From Salipiger sp. H15 (GTDB taxonomy: Bacteria; Pseudomonadota; Alphaproteobacteria; Rhodobacterales; Rhodobacteraceae): a stretch of 64,000 nucleotides of DNA. Shown here piece by piece: positions 1 through 8,652 of the stretch (position 1 is its first letter; each line of letters starts with the position of its first letter). The position numbers were made by a program, and so were the translations under genes. The stretch is from NCBI RefSeq assembly GCF_040409955.1, contig NZ_CP123386.1, positions 124,001 through 188,000 on the forward strand. Direction: 5' to 3'. The notes under the pieces were generated by a model, which saw only the letters and a list, made by a program, of their open reading frames with translations, was not told the origin of the DNA and ran no database searches.

Positions 1-358
1 CGTCCCGCGCAAGAACGATGACCCGGCGCTCCCCCGCGCGGGCAATGAAGTCGCGCAATCCCTGCCGGACCTCCCCCGCATCGAGCGGCGCATCTCCGAT
101 ATTGTAGAGAACCGCCTCTTCCTCGACGTTGGCCTCTTCCGCCTGCTCCCACTCCTCGACCGTGCGGAACATGCGGATATCGGCCCCCGGAAAGGAATTT
201 TCCAGAAGCGCACCAAGAAGTTCCTGCTCCAGGGCGTGGCGCGAGATCATGCTGATCGTCATCTTGCACGCGCTGAAAACGGACGGGCTGGAAGCTACGC
301 ACTCCGAGAGCGAGTCACTCTTTCGCCCCCGTCCGGGAACATTCATTTCGCTGAGCAT
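1..358 (-). CDS. LuxR-type response regulator, N-terminal part (partial)
   Basis: Minus-strand reading frame cut by the left window edge, so only about 119 N-terminal residues are visible. The start chosen is the ATG at 358, preceded by GGGAG about seven bases upstream; a second in-frame ATG at 262 would give a shorter protein. The visible part has an acidic stretch near residue 80 and ends in a hydrophobic strand (VIVLARD) like the beta strands of a receiver-type domain, without a clear phospho-acceptor Asp. Small LuxR-family proteins with degenerate receiver domains often sit beside exopolysaccharide genes, which fits the nucleotide-sugar genes to the right. The helix-turn-helix is outside the window, so the family call is inference. 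It is divergent from the acyltransferase at 524, sharing a 165-bp gap. Confidence 0.45.
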   Translation of the reverse strand, partial: MLSEMNVPGRGRKSDSLSECVASSPSVFSACKMTISMISRHALEQELLGALLENSFPGADIRMFRTVEEWEQAEEANVEEEAVLYNIGDAPLDAGEVRQGLRDFIARAGERRVIVLARD

Positions 359-523
359 AAATTTCTCCCTGTTTCTCGAAAAACCAGATAACCGGAAATC
401 ACTCAACACATTTTGTGGAAATTGATTGCCCAAGCGGGCAGATTGGAAATTAGAAAACTGCCACCACTCAACCAAAATGGTCTGGCACCCCCTGCCAGCC
501 TACTCAAAGGTTCACCCTAGACA

Positions 524-1210
524 ATGACGGAATTCAAAGAGAGCCGTCAATTGGCCAAAAGGACACGTCACACCGTGGCAAAACAAGAAGTGATACCTTT
601 AGGGTGTAGCGGCAACCTCCTCGAGATTCTGCACTCGCTGGACAAGGTCTGCCACGTTTCCGCCATCATTGACGATGCTCCGCATCTTCAGGGCCGGGAG
701 TTTCAGGGTATACCGGTTTATCCGTTTGCGCGAACACAAGATTTTCCCGGGGCGAAGTTCCTCTGCCTGATCGGTTCCGCGCGGTCGTTCGCCGCCCGTT
801 CCGACATCATCGCAAGGACCGGCCTGCCCGCGGAACGCTTCGCAACTTTCCTCCATCCCACTGCTTTCGTTTCGGAAATGGCGGAAGTCGGGTGCGGCTC
901 CGTGGCCTATGACGGGGTGCTGGTCACGTCGAATGCACGGATCGGCGAACACGTGCTCATGATGCCGCGCTGCGTGATCCACCACGACGTGACGATCGGC
1001 AACTTCACGCTGATTGGCACCAATGTGATTCTCGCCGGGGGCGTCCGGGTCGGCGAGAGCTGCTACATCGGCAGCGGCAGCGCGCTGCGCGACGGAGTCG
1101 AAATCGGGGACGGCGCGCTCGTGGGAATGGGCTCGGTGGTCGTTCGAGACGTCGAGCCGGGCAGCATCGTCGCCGGGAATCCGGCACGTCCCTTGCCTCG
1201 CCGGACATGA
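524..1210 (+). CDS. NeuD-like sugar O/N-acyltransferase
   Basis: 228-residue protein of the NeuD/PglD acyltransferase family. Residues about 20-110 resemble the N-terminal Rossmann-like sugar-nucleotide-binding domain (LGCSGN in place of the usual GAGGHG), and residues about 110-225 form a left-handed beta helix with hexapeptide repeats (VGCGSVAYDGV, IGNFTLIGTNV, IGDGALVGMGS) ending in the typical GNPARPL. The catalytic His of this family would lie in the CVIHHDVTIG segment. It probably transfers an acetyl group from acetyl-CoA to an amino or hydroxyl group of a nucleotide sugar in the cytoplasm. The start at 524 has only a weak ribosome site; a GTG at 575 is an alternative. It faces the minus-strand sugar operon at 1740 and probably works in the same surface-polysaccharide pathway. 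Confidence 0.8.
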   Translation: MTEFKESRQLAKRTRHTVAKQEVIPLGCSGNLLEILHSLDKVCHVSAIIDDAPHLQGREFQGIPVYPFARTQDFPGAKFLCLIGSARSFAARSDIIARTGLPAERFATFLHPTAFVSEMAEVGCGSVAYDGVLVTSNARIGEHVLMMPRCVIHHDVTIGNFTLIGTNVILAGGVRVGESCYIGSGSALRDGVEIGDGALVGMGSVVVRDVEPGSIVAGNPARPLPRRT

Positions 1211-1739
1211 AATGGCGCGGCCCAGGGCATGGAAACTGCGCCGCCTGATGTCCCTGCCGCGCCTGCTTGAAATGGGAGCGCTCAAGAAAGTGGCGATTTT
1301 GCAGCAACTTGGTTGTCTGACTTCTGCTGCGTAAACCCCCGACGTCCCCCGGCGGCGAGTCACCCACCGTTATGGCGAAGGCACAGGGGACGGCGAGGGG
1401 GGCAAGGTGCAAACGCCCGGCGCCCTTTCGAGGGGCATCACCCGAAAACTCCGAAGCGCGACTCGGGAAATACGAAGGAGGACGATTTTCCTCGACGGGA
1501 AAAATAGACCTTTCGGTCTATGCGGAATTGGACAGAACCTGCTTTCGAAAGCTATGGGAAGTCCAGATTGCAGTCCGTAATATAGGGCCTCAAACGGATG
1601 TTTTTCAACCTTAGCGGGTATCGCGGAGACGCTCACTTCTGTGGAAAAGAGACGTCAAGAAAATTCGCGAAGACGATTGTCCCAATCGACAGTGACACAT
1701 TGCCGGCCCAAGAGAGAAATATTGGTCAGTGATCGTCAC
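1211..1739. other. Gap between convergent sugar genes
   Basis: About 530 bases without a convincing gene. Composition is less GC-rich than the flanks. Short open frames exist on both strands but none has a ribosome site, a family resemblance or a sensible codon bias. The one clear element is the minus-strand terminator at 1497-1521, which lies about 220 bases beyond the last codon of the sugar operon and so implies a long 3' untranslated region. Confidence 0.6.
1497..1521 (-). terminator. Rho-independent terminator of the sugar operon
   Basis: A perfect seven-base stem (1504-1510 with 1515-1521). Read on the minus strand it is ATAGACC, a GAAA tetraloop, GGTCTAT, then a T run. It is oriented to stop transcription of the minus-strand nucleotide-sugar operon ending at 1740. 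Confidence 0.65.
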
Positions 1740-2903
1740 TCATCCCGCTTTCGCCTGAGGGTATTCGGCGCCAATGGCATTTTCAAGTTCACCGAGAACG
1801 ATATCCTGATCCTCAGTCGTCATTTGCGCGAATAGCGGGATCAAAATTGCCTTATCCTGCGCAAATTCAGAATTATTCAGTGGAAATCTGACTGGAAGAT
1901 CCATCTGGGATTCCTCCCGGTGCATATTCATAATCCCGCGCCTCGTGGCAACGCCGGCATCGAGCAATCTTTGCATCACGATCCGCTGATCCAATTCCGG
2001 GGAAAGCCTCACCGCATAGCTCTGCCAATTCGACCTGGCCCATGCAGGCTCCCTGGGCGGGGTCACGCCCGGCAGCCCCGCAAGCGCCTCGTGATAGCGC
2101 TCGGCCAGCCTGCGCCGCGCGGCGATGATCGACGGCAGGCGCGCCAGCTGCGCGATGCCGATCGCCGCCTGGATGTCGGTCATCCGGTAGTTGTAGCCGC
2201 GGACCGGATAGCTCTCGAATATGACAGAACTGCTGCCATGGCGCTCGCGGTCCGACACGGACATACCGTGCTGGCGCCAGAGCCGGAACTTCGCGTCGAG
2301 CGCCGCGTCCTGCGTGGTCAGCATGCCGCCCTCGCCCGTGGTGAGGACCTTGCGGGGGTGGAAGGAGAAGCACGCGACATCGCCGAGCGGCCGTCCGATC
2401 GGCATCCAGTTCCCGTCGATATTGATTTCCGACCCGACCGCGCAGGCGGCATCCTCGATCACCGGCAATCCGTGATCGCGCGCAATCGCGAGTATCGCGG
2501 GCATGTCGCACGGCATTCCGATCTGGTGAACCACGAGGATCGCCCGGGTGCGCGCCGTCACCGCGGCCGCGATGCCCGCGGGATCGATATTGTAGCCCTC
2601 GGCCTCGATATCCACGAATATCGGCGTTGCGCCGCACTGCAGAATGGCGTTGGCCCCGGCAATGAAGGAATGGCTGACAGTGATGACCTCGTCGCCATTT
2701 CCGACGCCGACGCCTTGCAGGGCCAGATGCAGCGCCGTGGTGCAATTCGACACGGCGCAGGCATGGGCGGCGCCGGTCATTGCCGCGAAGGCCGCCTCGA
2801 ATTCCGCGACCCGCGGTCCCTGACTGACCCAGCCCGAGAGAACCGCCGCGCTCGCCGCCTCGGCCTCGGCCTCGCCGAGCAGGGGTTTCGCGATCGGGAT
2901 CAT
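1740..2903 (-). CDS. DegT/DnrJ/EryC1/StrS-family sugar aminotransferase (LegC-like)
   Basis: 387-residue PLP-dependent nucleotide-sugar aminotransferase. The family motif SFHPRKVLTTGEGG carries the Lys that binds PLP, the EDAACAVG segment holds the Asp that contacts the pyridine nitrogen, and GYNYRMTDIQAAIG is the usual C-proximal signature. The opening (IPIAKPLLGEAE) resembles the LegC/PglE/perosamine-synthase branch, which aminates 4-keto sugars, so it probably acts on a 4-keto or related intermediate. It is the last gene of a five-gene operon; its ATG overlaps the stop of the epimerase gene by four bases. Family assignment is firm; the exact sugar is unknown. Confidence 0.9.
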   Translation of the reverse strand: MIPIAKPLLGEAEAEAASAAVLSGWVSQGPRVAEFEAAFAAMTGAAHACAVSNCTTALHLALQGVGVGNGDEVITVSHSFIAGANAILQCGATPIFVDIEAEGYNIDPAGIAAAVTARTRAILVVHQIGMPCDMPAILAIARDHGLPVIEDAACAVGSEINIDGNWMPIGRPLGDVACFSFHPRKVLTTGEGGMLTTQDAALDAKFRLWRQHGMSVSDRERHGSSSVIFESYPVRGYNYRMTDIQAAIGIAQLARLPSIIAARRRLAERYHEALAGLPGVTPPREPAWARSNWQSYAVRLSPELDQRIVMQRLLDAGVATRRGIMNMHREESQMDLPVRFPLNNSEFAQDKAILIPLFAQMTTEDQDIVLGELENAIGAEYPQAKAG

Positions 2904-3898
2904 TGCGCCGGCGCCATTTCTGGCAGGTGGCCGCATTCGGCCTGCCACCAGGACACGAGGTCGCTCAGCCCCTCGCGGACGCCGATCTCGGCCCGGAAGC
3001 CGAGCTCTTCCTCCGCCGCGCGGCAGAGCGCGAGCCGCCGCGGCACCGGGTTGACCGCGCGTTCCGCCTCGTGGACCGGCGTCAGGTCGCCGCGGCCCAT
3101 GCATTCGGCGAGCGCCCGCGCCATGCCGAGCAGCGAGGTCTCGGTCTGCGTGCCGACGTTGTAGACCCGGTCCGTCGCCGGGGCCTGCGCGGCCAGCAGG
3201 TTCGCCCGCGCCACGTCGCGCACGTGCACGAGATCCAGCGTCTGCAGCCCGTCGCCGAAGATCACCGGCGGCAGGCCCTCCGACACGCGCTGCATCCAGC
3301 GCACCATCACCTCGGTGTACTTGCCGTGCAGGTCCATGCGCGGGCCGTAGACGTTGAAGTAGCGCAGCGCCACGTAGTCGAGCCCGTAGGCATCGTGGAA
3401 GTTGCGCAGCAGCCCTTCGCCGAAGCTCTTGGCCGCGCCGTAGAGCGTGCGGTTGTCGTAGGGCGGGTCGGTCTCGGGCGTGGGGAAATGCGGGGCAAGC
3501 CCGTAGATCGAGGCCGAGGAGGCCATGACGACCTTGCGCACCTTGTGGCGCACGCAGTCCTGCAGCAGGTCGAAGGTGGCCTGCACCATGACCTGCATCG
3601 CCTCCTCCGGCTGCTCGGCGCAATGGGTGATGCGCAGGGCCGCCTGGTGGAAGACCACGTCGCTTTCGGCGACCAGCGCCTCCATGGTGCCGCGCTCGCG
3701 GATGTCGCCCTCGACCAGCTCGACCCGGCCGCTGCCGAGCGCCCCGGCAAGGTTCTCGGGGCGGCCGCGCACCATGTTGTCGATCACGGTGATCTTGCGC
3801 ACGCCCGTGGCGAGCAGCTGGTCCGCGATATGCGATCCGATGAAGCCGCTGCCGCCGGTGATGAGGACGCGGGCGTCTTCGAGAATGTCCTTGGTCAT
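2900..3898 (-). CDS. NAD-dependent epimerase/dehydratase (extended SDR)
   Basis: 332-residue extended short-chain dehydrogenase acting on nucleotide sugars. The Rossmann motif TGGSGFIGSH lies near residue 14, the catalytic Ser is in the ASSASIYG segment, and the YGAAK (Tyr-x3-Lys) pair follows in order. NVYGPRM is the typical substrate-loop motif. It could be a UDP-hexose 4-epimerase, a C5 epimerase or a LegB-like dehydratase. It overlaps its neighbours by ATGA on both sides, so translation is likely coupled and all five enzymes probably serve one pathway. Confidence 0.88.
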   Translation of the reverse strand: MTKDILEDARVLITGGSGFIGSHIADQLLATGVRKITVIDNMVRGRPENLAGALGSGRVELVEGDIRERGTMEALVAESDVVFHQAALRITHCAEQPEEAMQVMVQATFDLLQDCVRHKVRKVVMASSASIYGLAPHFPTPETDPPYDNRTLYGAAKSFGEGLLRNFHDAYGLDYVALRYFNVYGPRMDLHGKYTEVMVRWMQRVSEGLPPVIFGDGLQTLDLVHVRDVARANLLAAQAPATDRVYNVGTQTETSLLGMARALAECMGRGDLTPVHEAERAVNPVPRRLALCRAAEEELGFRAEIGVREGLSDLVSWWQAECGHLPEMAPAQ

Positions 3899-5043
3899 CT
3901 GGCGACCTCGCTGCGGATGTGGCGGGCTTCGGGGGGTTCGGGTTGCGCGGGGGCGGGGAACGCGTTCACCGCCGCGACCACCTGCGCGATTTCGCCGGGC
4001 ATGAGCTCGGGGAAGATCGGCAGCGAGAGCGTGGTCTCGGCATAGGCCTCGGCGACGGGGAAGCTGCCGCCGGACTTGATCCGGCCCGCGTAGCCGCGCT
4101 GCAGGTGCACCGGGAGGGGATAGTGGACATTGCTGGCGATGCCCGCCTCGGCGAGCGCCTTGCGCAGGCCCTCGCGGTCCGGATGCCGCACGGCGTAGAC
4201 GTGGTAGACGTGGTCCTCGCCGGCCAGCGGGCTGGCCCGGGTCACCCAAGGCGCGAGCCCCTCGTCATAGGCGCGCGCGACCTCGCGGCGGGCGCTGTTC
4301 CAGCCCTCGAGCTGGCGCAGCTTGACGTCGAGCACCGCGCCCTGGATCGCGTCCATGCGGTAGTTGTAGCCGAGCCACTCGTGCTGCGACCGCTCGCGCT
4401 GGCCCCAGTCGCGCAGGATCCGCAGCTGCTCGGCCAGCCGGTCGTCGTTCGTGGTGACCGCCCCGCCCTCGCCGGCGGCGCCGAGGTTCTTGCCGGGATA
4501 GAAGCTGAAACAGCCCATGTGGCCGAAGCCGCCCGCCCGATTGCCGTCGCGCCGTGCGCCGTGGGCCTGCGCGGCATCCTCGATCAGCCACAGGTCATGC
4601 GCCTCGGTGATCCTGCGGATCGCCGCCATCTCGGCCAGCCGCCCGTGGAAATGCACGGGGATCACCGCGCGGGTGCGCTCGGTGATCGCGGGCTCGAGCA
4701 GCGCGGGATCCATCGTCAGGGTCAGCGGATCGACGTCGATCAGCACCGGCGTCGCGCCGCAGTAGAGGATCGCCGCCACCGTCGCGACAAAGGTCGCGGG
4801 AACGGTGATCACCTCGTCGCCGGGACCGATGCCCGCCGCGAGCAGCGCAAGGTGCAGCGCCGAGGTGCCGCTGCTCACCGCGACCGCGTGGCGCGTGCCG
4901 CAATAGGCGGCGAAATTCTCCTCGAAGCGCCGCACCGGCTCACCCAGCACGTAGTTGCCGCTGCGCAGCACCTCGAGCACGGCGCTTTCGAGCTCGTCGG
5001 AGATGGAGGCGTTCTGGCGTTTCAGGTCGAGGAACGGGATCAT
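3895..5043 (-). CDS. DegT/DnrJ/EryC1/StrS-family aminotransferase (WbpE/WlbC-like)
   Basis: 382-residue PLP-dependent sugar aminotransferase. SFYPGKNLGAAGEGG contains the PLP Lys, IEDAAQAHGA the conserved Asp, and GYNYRMDAIQGA the C-terminal signature. The start IPFLDLKRQ and the alanine-rich loop after the Lys match the WbpE/WlbC branch, which aminates the 3-keto group of UDP-3-keto-GlcNAcA. The gene directly upstream is a WbpB/WlbA-type dehydrogenase and the one before that a WbpD/WlbB-type acetyltransferase, which supports this branch. ATGA overlaps on both sides. Confidence 0.9.
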   Translation of the reverse strand: MIPFLDLKRQNASISDELESAVLEVLRSGNYVLGEPVRRFEENFAAYCGTRHAVAVSSGTSALHLALLAAGIGPGDEVITVPATFVATVAAILYCGATPVLIDVDPLTLTMDPALLEPAITERTRAVIPVHFHGRLAEMAAIRRITEAHDLWLIEDAAQAHGARRDGNRAGGFGHMGCFSFYPGKNLGAAGEGGAVTTNDDRLAEQLRILRDWGQRERSQHEWLGYNYRMDAIQGAVLDVKLRQLEGWNSARREVARAYDEGLAPWVTRASPLAGEDHVYHVYAVRHPDREGLRKALAEAGIASNVHYPLPVHLQRGYAGRIKSGGSFPVAEAYAETTLSLPIFPELMPGEIAQVVAAVNAFPAPAQPEPPEARHIRSEVAR

Positions 5044-6059
5044 GAGGCCACCTTGAGATCGTTGAGGTCCACGGGATGGCCGCGCAGCTGGCTCGAGCGG
5101 GACGCGGCGGTCAGCATCTTCACGATGCGCAGCCCGGCGCCGCCGCCGGTCACCGGCGTGGCGCCTTCCACGATGCAGCGCACGAATTCCTCGACCTCGG
5201 TCACCAGCGCCTCCTTGGACGAGAGCGCCGGCGCGTACATGTCGCCCAGCCGGTAGGACACCATGTGCTCGTAGGCGCCGAGCCCGTTGGTCGCGCCGCG
5301 GTCGTAGACCCGCAGCTTCTCGCTGGTCTGCATGTCGTCGTAGACCACCATCTTGCGGCTGCCGCCGATCAGCGTCTGGCGGATCTTCACCGGGGCGAGC
5401 CAGTTGACGTTGAGATGCGCAAAGGCGCCGCCGTCGTAGTGGATGGTCAGGTGCGCCATGTTCTCGGGACGGCCCGACAGGAACCCCGCCGCACAGGCCG
5501 AGATCGACACCGGCGACTGCTCCAGCAGGAAGTCGAGAATGGCGAAGTCGTGCACCGCGAGGTCCCAGATGACGTTCACGTCGCTCTGGAACAGGCCAAG
5601 GTTCACGCGGGTGGAATCGTAGTAGAAGACCTCGCCGAGTTCGTCGCTCCGGATCATCCGCTTTATCGCCTGCACCGCCGGTGTGTAGACGAAGGTGTGA
5701 TCGACCATCAGCAGCAGCCGGCGCCGCGCGGCAATCTCGATCAGCTCCTCGGCCTGCGCCGGCTCGGTGGTCATCGGTTTTTCCACGAGGACATGCTTGC
5801 CCGCGAGAAGCGCCGCCCGAGCGATGGGGTAATGGGTCTGCACCGGGGTGGCGATGAACACCGCGTCGACCGCCGGATCATTGACCAGCTCGTCGATCTC
5901 CTGGCTCAGCCGCGCCCCGGGATGGCGCAGCGCCGCCCGTCCGAGCGCGTCCGCCGAGCGATCCGCGATCATCTCCACCCGTGCCACGCCGCTCTCGGCG
6001 ACCGCCCGCGCAAGATTGGGGCCCCAGTAGCCGTAGCCCACGATACCGACCGAGATCAT
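5040..6059 (-). CDS. Gfo/Idh/MocA-family nucleotide-sugar dehydrogenase (WbpB/WlbA-like)
   Basis: 339-residue NAD(P)-dependent oxidoreductase. GYGYWGPN near residue 8 is the dinucleotide-binding loop and EKPM near residue 97 is the catalytic Gfo/Idh motif with the conserved Lys; WDLAVHDFAILD carries the substrate-side His. In the UDP-2,3-diacetamido-glucuronate pathway the WbpB/WlbA enzyme oxidises carbon 3 of UDP-GlcNAcA before transamination. Its place between an acyltransferase and a WbpE-like aminotransferase fits that route. The 5' end overlaps the acyltransferase stop by four bases. Confidence 0.88.
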   Translation of the reverse strand: MISVGIVGYGYWGPNLARAVAESGVARVEMIADRSADALGRAALRHPGARLSQEIDELVNDPAVDAVFIATPVQTHYPIARAALLAGKHVLVEKPMTTEPAQAEELIEIAARRRLLLMVDHTFVYTPAVQAIKRMIRSDELGEVFYYDSTRVNLGLFQSDVNVIWDLAVHDFAILDFLLEQSPVSISACAAGFLSGRPENMAHLTIHYDGGAFAHLNVNWLAPVKIRQTLIGGSRKMVVYDDMQTSEKLRVYDRGATNGLGAYEHMVSYRLGDMYAPALSSKEALVTEVEEFVRCIVEGATPVTGGGAGLRIVKMLTAASRSSQLRGHPVDLNDLKVAS

Positions 6060-6565
6060 CCCTGTGCCACCCGTGCCTGCTGCGCCGCGTCCCCGGCCCC
6101 GTCGGTCCGGCCGACAACCCGCGCCGGAACCCCGGCGACCACCGCGTGCTCGGGCACATCCTCGGTGACGACGGCCCCGGCGCCGACCAGCGAGAAGGCC
6201 CCGATCCGCACGCCCGGCAGGATGGTGGCGTTCGAGCCGATCGCCGCCGCGCGCCCGACATGCACCGGCTCGGACAGCCAGTCCTCGGCGGTCTTCAGGC
6301 TGCCGTCGGCATTGACCGCGGCCGGGTGGCGATCGTTGGTGAACATGACGCCATGGCCGATGAACACGCCGTCCTCCAGCGTCACCCCCTCGCAGAGGAA
6401 GGCGTGGGACGAGATCTTGCAGTTGCGCCCGACGTGGCAGCCGCCCTGGATTTCCACGAAAGGCCCGATCCCGGTGCCCTCTCCGATGGTGCAGCCATAG
6501 AGATTGACGAGGTCGGGCTGGAAGATGCGCACGCCGGGCGCCAAGGTGCAATTGCTTATGGGCAA
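6056..6565 (-). CDS. WbpD/WlbB-like nucleotide-sugar N-acyltransferase, TTG start
   Basis: 169-residue left-handed beta-helix acyltransferase with hexapeptide repeats (IGEGTGIGPFVEIQGG, VGRNCKISSHAFLC, GVFIGHGVMFTND). GHGVMFTNDRHP is a strong signature of the WbpD/WlbB/FdtC group, which acetylates the 3-amino group of UDP-amino sugars. No ATG gives a good N-terminus. The TTG at 6565 sits seven bases after AGGAG and gives PISNCTLAPGVRIF, so I chose it. It is the promoter-proximal gene of the five-gene operon. I see no UDP-GlcNAc 6-dehydrogenase in the window, so the pathway entry enzyme must be elsewhere. Confidence 0.85.
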   Translation of the reverse strand: MPISNCTLAPGVRIFQPDLVNLYGCTIGEGTGIGPFVEIQGGCHVGRNCKISSHAFLCEGVTLEDGVFIGHGVMFTNDRHPAAVNADGSLKTAEDWLSEPVHVGRAAAIGSNATILPGVRIGAFSLVGAGAVVTEDVPEHAVVAGVPARVVGRTDGAGDAAQQARVAQG

Positions 6566-6913
6566 GGGACAACTCCTCTCGAAGCGTGACCGGAAAGCGC
6601 CGCCGGACGGCGGCCTTTTCCGAAGGATCGCCGCGAAGACGGGCTTGGACAAATGGTCCGAACGGGTGCCCTTCTTCATCAGAATTCGCGGCGCGCGGCG
6701 TGCTCTACACCCTTTGAGCGGCGCGGCATCAATTCGGCCCGGCGCGGACGAAAGGCCCCTGCGCGCGGGTCCGCGACCTGTCCACCCGGGCCGACGCGCG
6801 CAAGGGCCCGCACCCGTGCAATCGCGAAATCCGATAACTCTCATCAGAAACTATCGGTATTTCTTTGAGCTGTCCGTGGTCACGATGGGCGCAACCCGAT
6901 CCGGAGACCGCGA
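6566..6913. other. Divergent promoter region between sugar operon and monooxygenase
   Basis: About 350 bases without a gene. It must hold the promoters of the minus-strand sugar operon and of the plus-strand monooxygenase. The only structure seen is a short inverted repeat, CCGATA at 6831-6836 and TATCGG at 6852-6857, about 55 bases before the monooxygenase start, a possible regulator site. Confidence 0.45.
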
Positions 6914-8011
6914 ATGAAACTCTCCTTCTTCACCATGCCCATCCACCCGCTCGGCAAGCCGATCGCCCAGAGCCTGCGCGAGGACCGCGAGGCCTTCCTG
7001 CTGGCCGACGAGCTGGGCTACGCCGAGGCCTATTGCGGCGAGCACACCACCGACCAGGCCGAGATCATCACCTCCTGCGTCGCCTTCCTCGCCAGCCTCG
7101 CCTACGAGACGAAACGGATCCGCCTCGGCACCGGCACGGTCAACCTGCCCAATTCCCACCCCGCCCGCATCGCGGCCGAGGTCGCCATGCTCGACCACAT
7201 GCTCGAGGGGCGGCTCATCTTCGGGATCTCGCCGGGCGGGCTGATGTCGGATGCCGAGGTCTTCGGCTCCATCGACCAGGACCGCAACGCCATGTTTGTC
7301 GAGTGCATCGACATGGTCCTCGACATCTGGGCGGGCAAGGCGCCCTACGATCTCGGCGGGGAGTTCTGGCGTGTCTCGACCGCGCGCACGATGATGCCCG
7401 AGATCGGCCAGGGCGAGATCATGCGCCCCTTCCAGGCGCCGCATCCGCCCATCGTCGGCACCGCGGTCGCGCCCTTCTCCAAAGGGGTCACCGCCATGGC
7501 CGCCCGCGGCTGGCAGCCGATCTCGGGCAATTTCCTGCTGCCGAAATGGGTCGCGACGCATTGGCCGAACTACGTCGAGGGCTGCACCAGCGCAGGAATC
7601 CTTCCGAGCTACGACGACTGGCGCGTCGCCAAGAACATCTGCGTCGCCGACGACGCCGAGACCGCGCGGCGCTACGCCCGCGATCCCGGCAGCCCCTACG
7701 TGCTCTACTATTCGCAACTGCTGCGGAAGATGCGCGCCGGGGGCAGGCTCAACCTCTTCAAGGAAGACCTGTCCATGCCCGACGAGGCGGTGACGCTCGA
7801 CTACGTGCTCGACCGGCTGGTGATCCATGGCGAGCCCGCCTCGGTCGCCGACCAGATCCTCGCGCTGCGCGAGGAGACCGGCCCGTTCAAGCACCTCGTC
7901 TACGCCGGGCACGACTGGACCGACCCGGCGCTCGGGCGGCGGTCGATGGTGCTGATGGCCGAGGAAGTGCTGCCGCAATTGCAGGACGCGACCCGCGCCG
8001 AGGCCGCCTGA
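6914..8011 (+). CDS. LLM-class flavin-dependent monooxygenase
   Basis: 365-residue member of the bacterial luciferase-like family (TIM barrel using reduced FMN). The N-terminus (KLSFFTMPIHPLG) and the segments LGTGTVNLPNSHP, GRLIFGISPGG and GTAVAPFSKG follow the family order, and length is normal. Such enzymes insert oxygen into aldehydes, sulfonates, amines or similar compounds using FMNH2 from a partner reductase. A flavin reductase gene lies immediately downstream in convergent orientation (8033-8542), so the two probably form a two-component monooxygenase. A shortened paralogue of its C-terminal half is encoded at 12784. Substrate unknown. Confidence 0.9.
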   Translation: MKLSFFTMPIHPLGKPIAQSLREDREAFLLADELGYAEAYCGEHTTDQAEIITSCVAFLASLAYETKRIRLGTGTVNLPNSHPARIAAEVAMLDHMLEGRLIFGISPGGLMSDAEVFGSIDQDRNAMFVECIDMVLDIWAGKAPYDLGGEFWRVSTARTMMPEIGQGEIMRPFQAPHPPIVGTAVAPFSKGVTAMAARGWQPISGNFLLPKWVATHWPNYVEGCTSAGILPSYDDWRVAKNICVADDAETARRYARDPGSPYVLYYSQLLRKMRAGGRLNLFKEDLSMPDEAVTLDYVLDRLVIHGEPASVADQILALREETGPFKHLVYAGHDWTDPALGRRSMVLMAEEVLPQLQDATRAEAA

Positions 8012-8032
8012 CGCCCGGCGCGGCCCGGCGAA

Positions 8033-8542
8033 CTAGAGCGTGCCGCCGAGTTGGGCGAACTGTCCGCGGTGGAAGATCAGCGGATCGCCGTCGCGGGCGT
8101 CGATCCGCAGCACGCGGCCGATGTAGATCTCATGGTCGCCGCTCTCGATCCGGGTCTCGGTCTCGCATTCCAGCGTCGCCAGCGCATCGGCGAGCACCGG
8201 CACGCCATGCACCCCGGGCCGCCAGTCGACATCGCGGAACTTGTCCCCGCCCGGCCGGGCGAAGCGCAGCGTCGCCTCCTTCGAGGCGGCGCCCATGATG
8301 TTCACCGCAAAGCCGGGATGGGCGCGGAAGGCCGGGCGCGACGGCGCGTCCAGCGCAAGGCTCCAGAGGATCTGCGGCGGCTCCAGCGAGACCGAAGAGA
8401 AGGAATTGACCACCAGTCCGACCGGCGCGCCGCCTTCGCCGCGGCTGGTCACCACGGTGACGCCGGTCGCGAAACAGCCCAGCACGTCGCGCAACCGCCG
8501 CGCGTCGAAGGCGGTGGACAGAACTGCCGAGTGACGTGTCAT
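8033..8542 (-). CDS. Flavin reductase domain protein (HpaC/DIM6-NTAB family)
   Basis: 169-residue flavin:NAD(P)H reductase-like protein. The family pattern is clear: LGCFATGVTVVTS, a VNSFSSVSLEPP segment and the NIMG strand, followed by DHEIYIGRVL near the C-terminus (the GDH-type motif). It should supply reduced FMN to the adjacent LLM monooxygenase. The start at 8542 was chosen because AGGAGG lies about seven bases upstream; an earlier in-frame Met would add an unsupported extension. It is divergent from the LysR gene at 8653. Confidence 0.88.
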   Translation of the reverse strand: MTRHSAVLSTAFDARRLRDVLGCFATGVTVVTSRGEGGAPVGLVVNSFSSVSLEPPQILWSLALDAPSRPAFRAHPGFAVNIMGAASKEATLRFARPGGDKFRDVDWRPGVHGVPVLADALATLECETETRIESGDHEIYIGRVLRIDARDGDPLIFHRGQFAQLGGTL

Positions 8543-8652
8543 CGAAGCCTCCTGGCCGGGGTGGATACCTGCAAGGATAGGGTTCGCCGGGCCTTCACAA
8601 CAACTCATAATAAAATATGCTCTCCATCAGGAAACATGTTGGCGGGACCGGA

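Noticed and set aside
599..1363. A 254-residue minus-strand frame opposite the NeuD-like gene
   Set aside because: Shadow frame; the plus strand has hexapeptide repeats and the GNPA ending.
1372..1614. An 80-residue plus-strand frame in the gap after the NeuD-like gene
   Set aside because: No ribosome site, no family, and it runs through the terminator hairpin of the opposite operon.
1740..3623. A 627-residue minus-strand frame that includes the second aminotransferase plus about 240 Ala/Arg-rich residues
   Set aside because: The extra N-terminal part is the out-of-frame shadow of the epimerase gene; the true start at 2903 overlaps the epimerase stop by four bases.
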